Assembly: GCA_964373575.1 (NCBI GenBank)
Contig: CAYJVB010000006.1
Span: forward strand, 1-34,845
Source: CAYJVB01 sp964373575
GTDB lineage: Archaea; Aenigmatarchaeota; Aenigmatarchaeia; CG10238-14
Direction: 5' to 3'
Length of the DNA: 34,845 bases
Positions 1-7,734 of this stretch are shown piece by piece. How positions within the stretch are numbered: position 1 is the first letter of the stretch; every line of letters starts with the position of its first letter. The notes beneath the pieces were generated by a model that did not search any database, was not told the origin of the DNA, and saw only the letters and a list, made by a program, of their open reading frames with translations. The position numbers were made by a program, and so were the translations under genes.

Positions 1-41
1 TTGATGAATTTATCAAGGGATTAGGGGTGATTTTGTGTTAA
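1..41 (+). CDS. Possible 3' end of an upstream gene
   Basis: A frame open from the window edge (codons beginning at base 3) ends at TAA 39-41 and would encode a tail ending FIKGLGVILC. It is too short to identify. It is offered only because the next gene follows closely on the same strand. Confidence 0.2.
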   Translation, partial: DEFIKGLGVILC

Positions 42-55
42 GTTAACAGACCCAT

Positions 56-280
56 TTGGAATCTGAAAGACCTATTACGGCTAGAGGAATTTATGAAATG
101 CAAACTGTATTTGCAGAGCCAAGTTTCAATAGAGAATTAATTGCAAGTGGAGTTTATCCAGCAGTATATCAAAGAGTCGAAGATGAACTAACTGGAGATC
201 CTAGAAGAGCCATGATTTTTCCTGATCTATATCCAGGGAAACAGAAAGTGGAAAGCCCACAATTAGAAGATTTTTACTGA
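56..280 (+). CDS. Small protein of unknown function
   Basis: An open frame of 74 residues if TTG at 56 is used, or 61 residues from ATG at 95. The ATG is preceded by AGAGG (82-86) at a workable spacing, so the shorter form is at least as likely; an in-frame TAA at 44-46 limits any further extension. The protein is acidic at its end, with a proline-rich stretch (IFPDLYPG) and no membrane segment or cysteines. I do not recognise a family. It is followed by an 89-base spacer with an AT-rich promoter-like stretch (about 323-335). Confidence 0.5.
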   Translation: MESERPITARGIYEMQTVFAEPSFNRELIASGVYPAVYQRVEDELTGDPRRAMIFPDLYPGKQKVESPQLEDFY

Positions 281-369
281 CTGATTTTTAATTTTTACTT
301 TACGAATTTTTGTTACCACCATTAAGTATTTAAACTTTAACTTGAAAGAAATGTGATAGGTGAAAACTT

Positions 370-720
370 GTGATAATGTTTGGAAAGGAAAAGGATTGGA
401 AAGAATTTTTGTATGAAGACACACAAGTTGAAATAGCAGATCTCTTAGAAAGAGCAAAGAAACATAGAGCAGCTTATATGAGAGCTGACGATGTTAAAGT
501 CGCTCAATTGTGGTGCGCTCTAGCAGAAGTCTTGAAGCAAGTCAAAAACATGGATGACAGACTACAGAAGATGGAGACAGCAATTCAAGCTTTAGTAGGA
601 ATGGGAGAAGTTGCTAAGAAAGAGTTATTGAGAGAGAAGCTAAGAGACGTCTTCAAACCAAAATCAGGCGAAGAAAAAGAACAGGTCGACAAGATCGTTG
701 AGACTTTGATGGAATTTTAA
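370..720 (+). CDS. Small helical (coiled-coil) protein, unknown function
   Basis: A 116-residue protein starting at GTG 370, with AGGTGA (358-363) as ribosome binding site; an ATG lies two codons further on. It is rich in Lys, Glu, Leu and Ala. Residues from about 20 to 116 look almost wholly alpha-helical with heptad-like leucines, so a coiled coil or helical bundle is likely. There is no membrane segment and there are no metal ligands. Its stop codon overlaps the 3' end of the small convergent zinc-ribbon gene at 717-866. I do not recognise the family. Confidence 0.65.
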   Translation: MIMFGKEKDWKEFLYEDTQVEIADLLERAKKHRAAYMRADDVKVAQLWCALAEVLKQVKNMDDRLQKMETAIQALVGMGEVAKKELLREKLRDVFKPKSGEEKEQVDKIVETLMEF

Positions 721-866
721 TTTTTTCCAATTTTAGCTTTACAGATCATACAAGAACCTGTTTGCTTGTTTAGACAATTTTTGCAAACTAAGCTACCGCA
801 ATATGGACAAGATGCCATGTTTGGTGTAATTCTACTGCAAGATTGGCAAGTGCTACCTATTGGCAT
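717..866 (-). CDS. Tiny zinc-ribbon protein, 49 residues
   Basis: A 49-codon frame from ATG at 866-864 to TAA at 719-717. It contains four CxxC pairs (TCQSC, SCPYCG, VCKNC, SCMIC), eight cysteines in all, the pattern of a double zinc ribbon. Clean CxxC spacing over almost the whole length argues strongly for coding in spite of the small size. It converges on the 370-720 gene and overlaps its stop codon by three bases, which fits a compact genome. Such mini zinc fingers are widespread in archaea and mostly uncharacterised; nucleic-acid or protein binding is an inference. Confidence 0.7.
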   Translation of the reverse strand: MPIGSTCQSCSRITPNMASCPYCGSLVCKNCLNKQTGSCMICKAKIGKN

Positions 867-913
867 TATTCTCTTTATAAATATTGGTTGTTTTATTAAT
901 TAGAGGTTTTAAC

Positions 914-1561
914 ATGAAAGATGGTGACTTCATAAGAGTTGATTATGTTGGTAGGATTAAAGAATCGGGAGAGATATTTGATGTAACTAGGGAAGAAGTA
1001 GCTAAAGAAAACGGGGTTCATGATTCTAAATTCAAGTATGGGCCTGTTCCTGTTATCATTGGAAGTAATTTCGTTATTAAAGGCCTTGAGAAAGAATTAA
1101 GAGAGATGAAAGTTGGGGAGAAAAAGAATATTACTGTCAATTCTAAAGATGGCTTTGGAGAGAGAAGTGAAAAGTTGATTAGATTAATACCTATTGCAGA
1201 ATTTCAAAAACAGAATATAGACCCGTTCCCCGGTATGCCGATAATGATGAGTAACATTGCAGGGAAGGTGATATCAGTTTCTGGGGGGAGGGTGAAGGTA
1301 GATTTCAATCATCCCTTAGCTGGGAAGGAATTGGAATATGATATTGAAGTGAAAAATGAGATAAAGAATGACGATGATAAAGTTAAGGCTATGATCGAAC
1401 TTTTTATTAAAGATAATAATTCCAGTGTTAAGATTGATGGGGATGTTGCTGAAATTTTAATAAATAGTGATGTCCATAGACCGACAAAAGAGACTATAGC
1501 TGAAACAGTTAAAAAATGGGTTTCTAGCGTAAAAAAGGTCAAATTTATTGAAGAGTTCTGA
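914..1561 (+). CDS. FKBP-type peptidyl-prolyl cis-trans isomerase (long archaeal, SlyD-like)
   Basis: Catalyses prolyl cis-trans isomerisation and acts as a cytoplasmic folding helper. The N-terminal part has the FKBP pattern: GDFIRVDYVGR, the G-IFDVT strand, then VIIGSNFVIKGLEKEL and MKVGEKK. The insert-in-flap region follows (FPGMPIMM), then the return strand with VKVDFNHPLAGKELEYDI, as in SlyD and archaeal long FKBPs. About 75 further residues form the C-terminal domain found in the long archaeal type. I chose ATG 914 (MKDGDF), with AGAGGT at 902-907; the frame is open back to 884 but that segment is not FKBP-like. A TATA-like box lies at 874-883. Confidence 0.92.
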   Translation: MKDGDFIRVDYVGRIKESGEIFDVTREEVAKENGVHDSKFKYGPVPVIIGSNFVIKGLEKELREMKVGEKKNITVNSKDGFGERSEKLIRLIPIAEFQKQNIDPFPGMPIMMSNIAGKVISVSGGRVKVDFNHPLAGKELEYDIEVKNEIKNDDDKVKAMIELFIKDNNSSVKIDGDVAEILINSDVHRPTKETIAETVKKWVSSVKKVKFIEEF

Positions 1562-1593
1562 TTTAGTTTTCTTTAAAAATCTTTCCGGAAAAG

Positions 1594-1602
1594 CATATAA
1601 GC
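1594..1602 (+). promoter_or_regulatory. TATA-like promoter of the ftsZ operon
   Basis: CATATAAGC lies 55-63 bases ahead of the ftsZ ATG. With the usual archaeal spacing of about 25 bases to the start of transcription, this leaves a leader of roughly 30 bases. It is the only clear TATA-like sequence before ftsZ-secE-spt5-rpl11, so it probably drives all four. Position inferred, not measured. Confidence 0.5.
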
Positions 1603-1656
1603 TTATTTTTATTACACATTAATAGTTGCACTGGCTTATAGATTAAAAGGGATACC

Positions 1657-2745
1657 ATGGCTATACAACCTTTTCTGAAGAAGACGGAAAGACGAAGAGA
1701 GTCGCAAGTAGATGAAGAATTGAGAAAATTACTTGAAGAAAAAAAGGCGAGTTTAAGGGTTGTAGGATGTGGTGGTGCTGGTAATAACACCATAACAAGG
1801 ATGATGGAGGTTGGTATTGAGGGTGTGCAGACTATTGCGTTGAATACTGATGCACAGGATTTGTTTTATTCTGATTCTAATGTTAAACTGCTTATAGGTA
1901 AAGAACTTACAAGCGGCTTGGGTGCTGGAGGAAATCCTGAAGTTGGAATGGAGGCTGCAAAGGAGAGCAGGGATGATATTAAGAAGGTTTTAGAGGGTGC
2001 TGATATGGTTTTCATAACTTGTGGTCTTGGCGGGGGTACGGGGACTGGTTCTGCACCGATTGTTGCTGATATTGCAAGAAAAATGGGGGCTTTGACCATT
2101 GGTGTTGTAACACTGCCATTTGCGATGGAAGGAAAGACAAGGATGAAAAACGCAAAGGTGGGTTTGGAAAATTTAAGAAAACAGGTTGACACAATCATAA
2201 TTATTCCGAATGACAGGTTACTTGAGGTTGTACCTAATGTAAGTCTAGCGACTGCATTCAAGGTTGCTGATGAGATTTTGGTTAATTCCGTCAAGGGCAT
2301 TGCTGAACTTATAACAACACCAGGACTAATAAACCTGGATTTAGCTGATGTTAAGGCTGTTATGTCTAATGGGGGACTGGCTATGGTTGGAATAGGCGAG
2401 AGCAACAGTGAGAACAGGGCTGGCGAGGCTATTGAAAAGGCTTTGGCTAACCCATTGTTAAGTTTGGATATTGATAATGCCACAGGGGCCTTGATTAGCG
2501 TTACAGGAGGACCGGATATTACAATCAAGGAAGCACAAGAGGTAGTTGAAGTTATATCAAATAAGCTAACTGATGATGCGAAAATTATTTGGGGTGCTCA
2601 GGTTTCTAAGGATTTTGGTGATATCATAAGGGCTATGATTATTGTAACAGGCGTTCAGGGAGAGGATGAATATATAACCGAGGAGTTGTTTAAACCAAAG
2701 AAGCTAACTTATGAGAGTGAACTGGGAATAGAATTTATTGAATAA
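1657..2745 (+). CDS. ftsZ: Cell division protein FtsZ (FtsZ1-like)
   Basis: Tubulin-like GTPase forming the cytokinetic ring. 362 residues. The N-terminal glycine segment VGCGGAGNNT is at about 36-45, the GTP-binding signature GGGTGTG at 125-131, and the T7 catalytic loop NLDLAD at 226-231, so GTPase activity should be intact. PNDRLLEVV and the overall pattern resemble archaeal FtsZ1 more than FtsZ2. The first 30 residues are charged, and the tail ends ELGIEFIE, a likely partner-binding peptide. The gene leads the conserved archaeal order ftsZ-secE-spt5-rpl11. Confidence 0.97.
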   Translation: MAIQPFLKKTERRRESQVDEELRKLLEEKKASLRVVGCGGAGNNTITRMMEVGIEGVQTIALNTDAQDLFYSDSNVKLLIGKELTSGLGAGGNPEVGMEAAKESRDDIKKVLEGADMVFITCGLGGGTGTGSAPIVADIARKMGALTIGVVTLPFAMEGKTRMKNAKVGLENLRKQVDTIIIIPNDRLLEVVPNVSLATAFKVADEILVNSVKGIAELITTPGLINLDLADVKAVMSNGGLAMVGIGESNSENRAGEAIEKALANPLLSLDIDNATGALISVTGGPDITIKEAQEVVEVISNKLTDDAKIIWGAQVSKDFGDIIRAMIIVTGVQGEDEYITEELFKPKKLTYESELGIEFIE

Positions 2746-2803
2746 CATTTTCTTTATAAATTTCAATATTTTTAGTATTAAGAGTATTTCAGGTGATTAT
2801 TTG

Positions 2804-2974
2804 GTGCTAAACATTCAGGAGACACTAAAGAGGTATTGGAGGGTTTTACAAGTGGCGAGAAAACCTGGATGGAAAGATATGAGTGAAGTTCTAAGAATTG
2901 TTGGCATAGGGTTCGTAATAATTGGTGCAATAGGCTTTGTGTTTTATCTGATTTCAATTATTGTAGGTGCATAG
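2804..2974 (+). CDS. secE: Protein translocase subunit SecE / Sec61 gamma
   Basis: Single-span clamp subunit of the SecYEG channel in the cytoplasmic membrane. 56 residues from GTG 2804, preceded by AGGTGA at 2791-2796. The frame is open back to 2738, but the extra residues overlap ftsZ and are not conserved in this family, so the later start is preferred. It shows the amphipathic helix (ETLKRYWRVLQVARKPGW) followed by one membrane segment (about 32-54). The length and the KP-W motif are typical of archaeal SecE. It lies between ftsZ and spt5, its normal place. Confidence 0.9.
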   Translation: MLNIQETLKRYWRVLQVARKPGWKDMSEVLRIVGIGFVIIGAIGFVFYLISIIVGA

Positions 2975-2977
2975 GGT

Positions 2978-3424
2978 ATGATTTATGCTGTTAAGACAAT
3001 AATCGGAAGGGAGAATGTTGTACTTGATGCGATGGCGAGCAAGGCAAAAATTAAGGCTTCACAAATTAAGGTGTTAGTTCATCCGGAAGAGATAAAGGGT
3101 TATATTTTCATTGAAGGTGAATTAAGGGATGTCCAAGATATCGTAGGAGAAATACCACATGCTCGTGGAATATTAAGAAATTCTGTTTCTATTGGTGATC
3201 TGAAAAGATTTTTGCAGACAAAGAAGAAAGAGATTGAGATAAGTGATGGGGATATTGTTGAAGTAATAGGTGGGCCATTTAAAGGTGAAAAGGGAAAGGT
3301 TAAAAGATTTGATAAAGATAAAGGTGAAGTAACTATAGAATTGATTGAGGTGGCTGTACCGATACCTGTTACGGTAAATGCAGGTCTTGTGTCGGTTATA
3401 CAGAAGGTAAAGGTTGTTGAGTAA
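2978..3424 (+). CDS. spt5: Transcription elongation factor Spt5 (NusG homologue)
   Basis: Binds the RNA polymerase clamp, normally with Spt4, and keeps the elongating enzyme processive. 148 residues: NGN domain about 1-85 (IYAVKTIIGRENVVLD, then VLVHPEEIKGYIFIE), followed by a KOW domain (GDIVEVIGGPFKGEKGKV, about 90-130). Size and domain order are normal for the archaeal protein. It starts three bases after the secE stop and its stop abuts the rpl11 ATG, so translation is probably coupled. Confidence 0.95.
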   Translation: MIYAVKTIIGRENVVLDAMASKAKIKASQIKVLVHPEEIKGYIFIEGELRDVQDIVGEIPHARGILRNSVSIGDLKRFLQTKKKEIEISDGDIVEVIGGPFKGEKGKVKRFDKDKGEVTIELIEVAVPIPVTVNAGLVSVIQKVKVVE

Positions 3425-4021
3425 ATGGCGAAAGAGACATTAGATTTGCTTGTTGAAGGTGGTAATGCTAAACCGGGGCCTACAACAGCTCCTAAGTTGT
3501 CACAGTTTAAGATAAATATGAGTCAGCTGTTTAATGATATCAACGATAAGACGAAAGAGTATAAAGGGATGAATGTTCCTGTGAAAATTGATATTGAAAA
3601 TGGTAGTTATAGCATTAGAGTTGGTGTTCCACCTGTTGCTTCATTAATCAAGAAGGAAATGGGTGTCAAGAAATTTGGTGTAGAGAAGAAGGAGAGTGAT
3701 GTTAAGGTTGAGGCTAAACCGAAAGATAAGAAGGGTGAGGCACCAAAAGAGGATGCTCCTGCTGTTACACAACCAGCTGTTGTAGAGGAACCAAAAGTTG
3801 AAAAAAAGGAAAAAATAATTTTTGGTAATTTGACTATTGATCAGGCAATTAAGATTGCTAAGATGAAAAGAGATTCATTGTTGGCGAAAGATATGAAAAA
3901 GGCGTTGAAAGAGGTTGTTGGTGCTTGTGCATCTATGCCTATAACTGTTGAGGGGAAAAATGCGAAGGATGTTTTGAGAGATATTGATTCTGGGTTGTAT
4001 GACAATAAATTAAAGGATTAA
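3425..4021 (+). CDS. rpl11: Large ribosomal subunit protein L11, with divergent N-terminus and long linker
   Basis: Forms the base of the GTPase-associated centre with 23S rRNA. The C-terminal RNA-binding domain is recognisable from about 132 (GNLTIDQAIKIAKMK, then VVGACASMPITVEGK). Two oddities are visible. First, the usually near-invariant N-terminal loop (GPPxGPALGPxGxN) reads GPTTAPKLSQFKIN, losing the double proline and the glycines. Second, the two domains are joined by about 44 residues of Lys/Glu/Pro/Ala-rich, probably disordered sequence (about 87-130), bringing the protein to 198 residues against the usual 140-165. It is the last gene of the ftsZ operon, detached from rpl1. Confidence 0.93.
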   Translation: MAKETLDLLVEGGNAKPGPTTAPKLSQFKINMSQLFNDINDKTKEYKGMNVPVKIDIENGSYSIRVGVPPVASLIKKEMGVKKFGVEKKESDVKVEAKPKDKKGEAPKEDAPAVTQPAVVEEPKVEKKEKIIFGNLTIDQAIKIAKMKRDSLLAKDMKKALKEVVGACASMPITVEGKNAKDVLRDIDSGLYDNKLKD

Positions 4022-4098
4022 ATTTTTGGCATTAACTTTCACTATGAATAGGTCTGTCTTTAATTAAGGTTTAAGCTTTATTTACTTAATCAGTAATC

Positions 4099-4536
4099 AT
4101 GGCGGACTTCATTTCGAAATTGTCATGGTTTGTTATTTTAATAGCTGTTGGTTTTTTGGTATTACTGATTGTAAAAAAACAGGCTTTTTTAGCTACAATT
4201 TACTTTTTGCTTTTGATAATAAATTTCTTTTTATTAATCCAACTAGAGAAAAATAAAAATAAGCTAAAAGAAATCGGTATAAAAATTGAAGAATTGAATT
4301 TCAAAGCGGCGAAAAGTGATTTCGGCAACATTCGTATTAATGAAACTAAGAATCTTGTTAACGAATTTGGTACAGAAATGAAACTAGAAGATTATAAAAT
4401 AGATCAGGAAAAAAAATACAGAGATATTTCGAAAAAAATTCTAGATTTAGAAACAAAATTAAATGAAAAATTTGATCTTCTTGGAAAGGCTATACTTAAA
4501 ATTGATAAAGAAAAGAAATCTAAGTCAGACACTTAG
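4099..4536 (+). CDS. Membrane-anchored coiled-coil protein, unknown function
   Basis: 145 residues. Two closely spaced hydrophobic segments (about 9-26 and 30-49) form an N-terminal hairpin, followed by a strongly charged helical tail (50-145) rich in Lys, Glu, Ile and Leu, likely a cytoplasmic coiled coil. ATG 4099 lies about 25 bases after a TATA-like stretch (AAGCTTTATTTA), so the message may be leaderless. The 3' end overlaps the convergent pilin-like gene by 17 bases. I do not recognise the family. Confidence 0.65.
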   Translation: MADFISKLSWFVILIAVGFLVLLIVKKQAFLATIYFLLLIINFFLLIQLEKNKNKLKEIGIKIEELNFKAAKSDFGNIRINETKNLVNEFGTEMKLEDYKIDQEKKYRDISKKILDLETKLNEKFDLLGKAILKIDKEKKSKSDT

Positions 4537-4993
4537 CATTGAATGTATGCTCTTGACTTACCTGTGGACAGTTACCTGATGTTATTCTTACCTTTGTCAC
4601 TGTTGCTCCATTAGCACAGAATTCGTTTCTATTGCAACCGTAAACTAAAATGGTTTGTTCACCTGTTTTCAGTGTGTTTGTAGAATTTGGACCGCCTGTA
4701 CTGTTTGAATAAAAGGTGTTGTTTACTGCTGCAAAAACTGAAAAATCGTAAAGTTCAACGTCACCTAAGTTTGCGACAGCAACCCTTAATTGCTGACTTG
4801 AATTGGTGCATATAACATCTGTTATGTCTATGACACCACTACTGCAGTTAACCAATATATCCGATCCCTGCTGTATAGTATCTGTTTCTGATTTTGTTAG
4901 GGAAGTTAACCAACCTCCAAGCAAACCCGCTATTGACAACGTGAAGGCGATAAGTAGAACAGTAGCTACGAGGGGAGAGATACCTTTTTTCAT
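4520..4993 (-). CDS. Type IV pilin-like surface protein with class III signal peptide
   Basis: 157 residues. It begins MKKGISPLVATVLLIAFT, the archaeal type IV pilin N-domain. Prepilin peptidase would cut after the glycine, and the hydrophobic helix that follows (about 5-27) would form the pilus core or a membrane anchor. The exported part is rich in Asn, Ser and Thr, with several NxS/T sites (NCS, NSS, NTT, NST), suggesting glycosylation, and four cysteines toward the C-terminus that could form disulfides. No assembly ATPase or peptidase gene is in this window. A monogenic T-rich stretch precedes its start. Confidence 0.85.
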   Translation of the reverse strand: MKKGISPLVATVLLIAFTLSIAGLLGGWLTSLTKSETDTIQQGSDILVNCSSGVIDITDVICTNSSQQLRVAVANLGDVELYDFSVFAAVNNTFYSNSTGGPNSTNTLKTGEQTILVYGCNRNEFCANGATVTKVRITSGNCPQVSQEHTFNAKCLT

Positions 4994-5035
4994 AAGATAG
5001 TAATTGTTTTACTCTAATATAAAAATTGTTTTGTT

Positions 5036-7000
5036 TTAAACGAGACCAAAATATTCTTTCAATACTTGGACACCAAAAACTTTTTGACCCTCTTCGGTTT
5101 TCCATATAGGATATGCTGGTATTCCTATTACCCACGCTTCCATCCCTGGTTTCATTTCTTTGTTTATTATACCTCTGCTGTCTTTTCCAATAACACAAAT
5201 GAGATTTGGTATTCCATAAACTATTTTATCTCCAGACATTGCTATCATGTTTTCATTTTTTACAAATATTCTTAGTTCTCCTTTTTTTCCTTTCAAAACA
5301 TAATAACCCTTCAAGAATCCTCCTTCTTCCTTTAAGTCAACTTTATCTACAATTCCATCAAAAATTATATCGCCACCAATTTTTTTCACTATCTTTTGTA
5401 TTTTTTCTTCCTGTTTTTTTTCCAAAACTATTTTGCCCACTTCAATTGCTTTACTAACAGTATTTTTTGGTATGAAATCTCTAACACTCCCAAGTTTAAA
5501 TGGATGGTCAACAACCCCAACTAACCCTCTCGAATACGTCATCTCTCTTATGATTCTTTCGGATTTTATATCATCTTCACTATCAAGAACTAAAACCTCT
5601 AGTCCTTTATCAACAATGCTAAATGGTGTCATCATTAGTTTTTTCACGAAGTATACGGTATATTGAAATTCCGGTTTTGAGCGACCACCACTTATATCGG
5701 CATCTATGAGGGGTTTGTTTTCATAAGCAGCAACACGTATTGCTTCGGCTATTGAAAGTGGACCTATTTCACATGGCATAACTGCGTCGAATCTGACTTT
5801 CATGTGTTTTTCAAGAATTTCCCATGCTTTTGCAACTGATGTACCAACGTCTTTCTCGTCAGCCGTGCTTCCACATGTCACTGGTGATGGGACATATGTT
5901 TCATCACTTAATTCATCTATATCCACTAACTCTATAGTTTCTTTTTCTAAAAATATTTTTTCCAATATTTTCCTGGCCGTTTTTGGATCTCCNNNNNNNN
6001 NNNNNNNNNNNNNNNNNNNNNNNNNNNNNNNNNNNNNNNNNNNNNNNNNNNNNNNNNNNNNNNNNNNNNNNNNNNNNNNNNNNNNNNNNNNNGGATCTCC
6101 GTACATATATCTCGTAGGTTCTATTGCAACTGGTGTTCTAGTTAATTCTGGAATAACCTGGTCAGTTAGATATTTCTCAGCACTACTATCATCCATACCA
6201 TAATATTTCCAAATTCTTCTTGTTGTTGTACCCACTTTTGCATCTGGAGGTATACAAAGTTTTTTGAGATAATCTGGATGTTGTGATAGATATACTGAAA
6301 TTTCTCTCAAATATTCAGGTGTATTTAATATATCTACAGAAAGTCTGCCATCCAATCTGAAATCTTGAAATGATACTGCTCTATCTTTTTTCATAAGAGG
6401 GTGTTTGAGCAATGACGGGTCTTCATCAACGAATTCTTTTGCCAATCTTTCTGCTATTTCCCATGCAGGATATTGCTCTTCGATAACTAATGGTATTATT
6501 TTTCTAGGATCACCACCTCTCATTAAAGAACATTTATCTATAATACCAGTAGTTCTAGAGATTGCTCTATCGTATTCTTCTTCCAATTGATGTTTATACG
6601 CAAAATCATCCGGGAATATTCTCAAACCCTGTTCTTTCTCATGAACATGTATTACAACTGGTCCACCAACAGAGGGTGTGACTGGTGTTGCATGTAAAAG
6701 ACTTGGTGTTTTTCTTAAGACGAATGTAGCTGTTGCTAGTTTCTCTTCGTCGGGAACTGTTGAGTCGTATAGAACTTGATCATCTGTTTTATAACATGGT
6801 CCTGATTTAACCAGCATTTGTGAAAAATCTGAGTAACCATGCACTAATGAAGGTGGAGCACATGATACTCTGCTTAACAATGTTCGTATTTCTTCTTCAT
6901 CTTTTTCACTAAGTTGTCTGCCTCTTTTTTCACGTGGAGAAATGTGAGGTATAATAGTTTGAAGGTACTTCATAGAATCCAGATAATATTGAATACCCAT
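5036..7000 (-). CDS. DUF917 / S-methyl-thiohydantoin desulfurase-like protein with a long novel N-terminus (contains assembly gap)
   Basis: The C-terminal half matches the DUF917 (COG3535) pattern: VDIDELSDE, FDAVMPCEIGPLSIAEAIRVAA, PLIDADISGGRSKPEFQ, GVVDHPFKLGSVRDFIP and SKAIEVGKIVLEK, then a second beta-rich subdomain. This family is linked to hydantoin-type metabolism, but the substrate here is unknown. The first roughly 300 residues are not part of usual DUF917 proteins and I do not recognise them. ATG 7000 is preferred over GTG 7009 because GGTGA sits about 8 bases upstream. A 100-N gap (5993-6092) falls at the domain boundary; the frame is the same on both sides. If the gap is collapsed the protein is 618 residues. 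The usual glycine-rich GGGGDP motif would lie exactly there and is seen only as YGDP. The gene diverges from an Lrp-type regulator. Confidence 0.75.
   Translation of the reverse strand: MGIQYYLDSMKYLQTIIPHISPREKRGRQLSEKDEEEIRTLLSRVSCAPPSLVHGYSDFSQMLVKSGPCYKTDDQVLYDSTVPDEEKLATATFVLRKTPSLLHATPVTPSVGGPVVIHVHEKEQGLRIFPDDFAYKHQLEEEYDRAISRTTGIIDKCSLMRGGDPRKIIPLVIEEQYPAWEIAERLAKEFVDEDPSLLKHPLMKKDRAVSFQDFRLDGRLSVDILNTPEYLREISVYLSQHPDYLKKLCIPPDAKVGTTTRRIWKYYGMDDSSAEKYLTDQVIPELTRTPVAIEPTRYMYGDXXXXXXXXXXXXXXXXXXXXXXXXXXXXXXXXXXGDPKTARKILEKIFLEKETIELVDIDELSDETYVPSPVTCGSTADEKDVGTSVAKAWEILEKHMKVRFDAVMPCEIGPLSIAEAIRVAAYENKPLIDADISGGRSKPEFQYTVYFVKKLMMTPFSIVDKGLEVLVLDSEDDIKSERIIREMTYSRGLVGVVDHPFKLGSVRDFIPKNTVSKAIEVGKIVLEKKQEEKIQKIVKKIGGDIIFDGIVDKVDLKEEGGFLKGYYVLKGKKGELRIFVKNENMIAMSGDKIVYGIPNLICVIGKDSRGIINKEMKPGMEAWVIGIPAYPIWKTEEGQKVFGVQVLKEYFGLV
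5985..6100. other. Scaffold gap of 100 Ns flanked by an 8-base direct repeat
   Basis: Exactly 100 Ns (5993-6092), a conventional unknown-length gap, are bordered on both sides by GGATCTCC (5985-5992 and 6093-6100). Removing the Ns and one repeat copy deletes 108 bases, a multiple of three, and joins the DUF917 reading frame smoothly as MYGDPKTARK. The gap is therefore probably an unmerged overlap rather than missing sequence. Confidence 0.85.
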
Positions 7001-7213
7001 GTTAATCACCAGTAGGAAATTTTTTACTGATATCTGAATCTAAATAAACATCATCGGTAATTGTTTGATCGTAGATTCCGTTCTATTGCCATTCTAATCC
7101 CCATTGTCAGTACTTTTAAATGGGAACATTACTATATAAATATTATTCTTAAATAATCGTATTTTTTACAAAAAACGTTAGTTTTAAGTACTAAAAATGG
7201 AAAATTATTCTAT

Positions 7214-7660
7214 ATGTTAAACCAAAAGGATGCGAAAATTCTGCAACTAATTGAAAAGGATTGCAAATTGTCGACTATGGAAATAAGTAGAAAGACGGGA
7301 ATACCACCAACAACAGTACATAATAGAATAAAGAAGATGGAAAAGGAGGGGATTATAAAACACTACAAAGCTGTGATAGACAAAAAAAAGATTGGAAGAG
7401 GAATAGGGGCGTATGTAGAGATAGTAGTTAATTATCCTTCTGATTCTTCAAAAGATTTTCAGGAAGGCATAGCTAAAAAATTGGCATTTCTGCCTGAAGT
7501 TGAAGATTTAGCAATAATGACAGGTGAGACTGATATAATGCTTAAGGTTTACGTTAGAGACACTGATGAATTGAATGATTTGGTTACAAAAAAATTGAGG
7601 ATTATTGAAGGCATAGATAAAACTAGAACTGCTGTTATTCTGAAGGAAAATTTTCGGTGA
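7214..7660 (+). CDS. Lrp/AsnC-family transcription regulator
   Basis: 148 residues. N-terminal winged helix-turn-helix (about 4-53; DAKILQLIEKD, then EISRKTGIPPTTVHNRIKKM), a hinge, and a C-terminal RAM/AsnC ligand-binding domain (about 65-148) with the conserved MTGETDIMLKVYV strand. Members bind DNA as dimers or octamers and sense amino acids or other small molecules. It is divergent from the DUF917 gene across a 213-base spacer with AT-rich TATA-like sequences (TATATAAATA at about 7132-7141), so it may control that gene as well as itself. That link is an inference from position. Confidence 0.9.
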   Translation: MLNQKDAKILQLIEKDCKLSTMEISRKTGIPPTTVHNRIKKMEKEGIIKHYKAVIDKKKIGRGIGAYVEIVVNYPSDSSKDFQEGIAKKLAFLPEVEDLAIMTGETDIMLKVYVRDTDELNDLVTKKLRIIEGIDKTRTAVILKENFR

Positions 7661-7668
7661 AACATCAA

Positions 7669-7678
7669 ATTTATAAGC
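7669..7678 (+). promoter_or_regulatory. TATA box of the rpl1-rpl10-rpl12 operon
   Basis: ATTTATAAGC lies about 57 bases ahead of the rpl1 ATG, leaving a leader of about 30-40 bases that contains AGGAGGGT (7721-7728). This indicates that the L1 operon is transcribed separately from rpl11. Assigned by sequence only. Confidence 0.55.
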
Positions 7679-7734
7679 CTTAAACCAAAAGAATGTTTAT
7701 CCCGTTAATACTGCATTGACAGGAGGGTATTGGA

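Noticed and set aside
7010..7120. Minus-strand peptide-like stretch (IYDQTITDDVYLDSD, then ISKKFPTGD) just ahead of the DUF917 gene
   Set aside because: It has no start codon, is only 25 codons after an in-frame TAG, and overlaps the ribosome binding region of the DUF917 gene. Probably leader sequence or a decayed end; not enough to call a gene.
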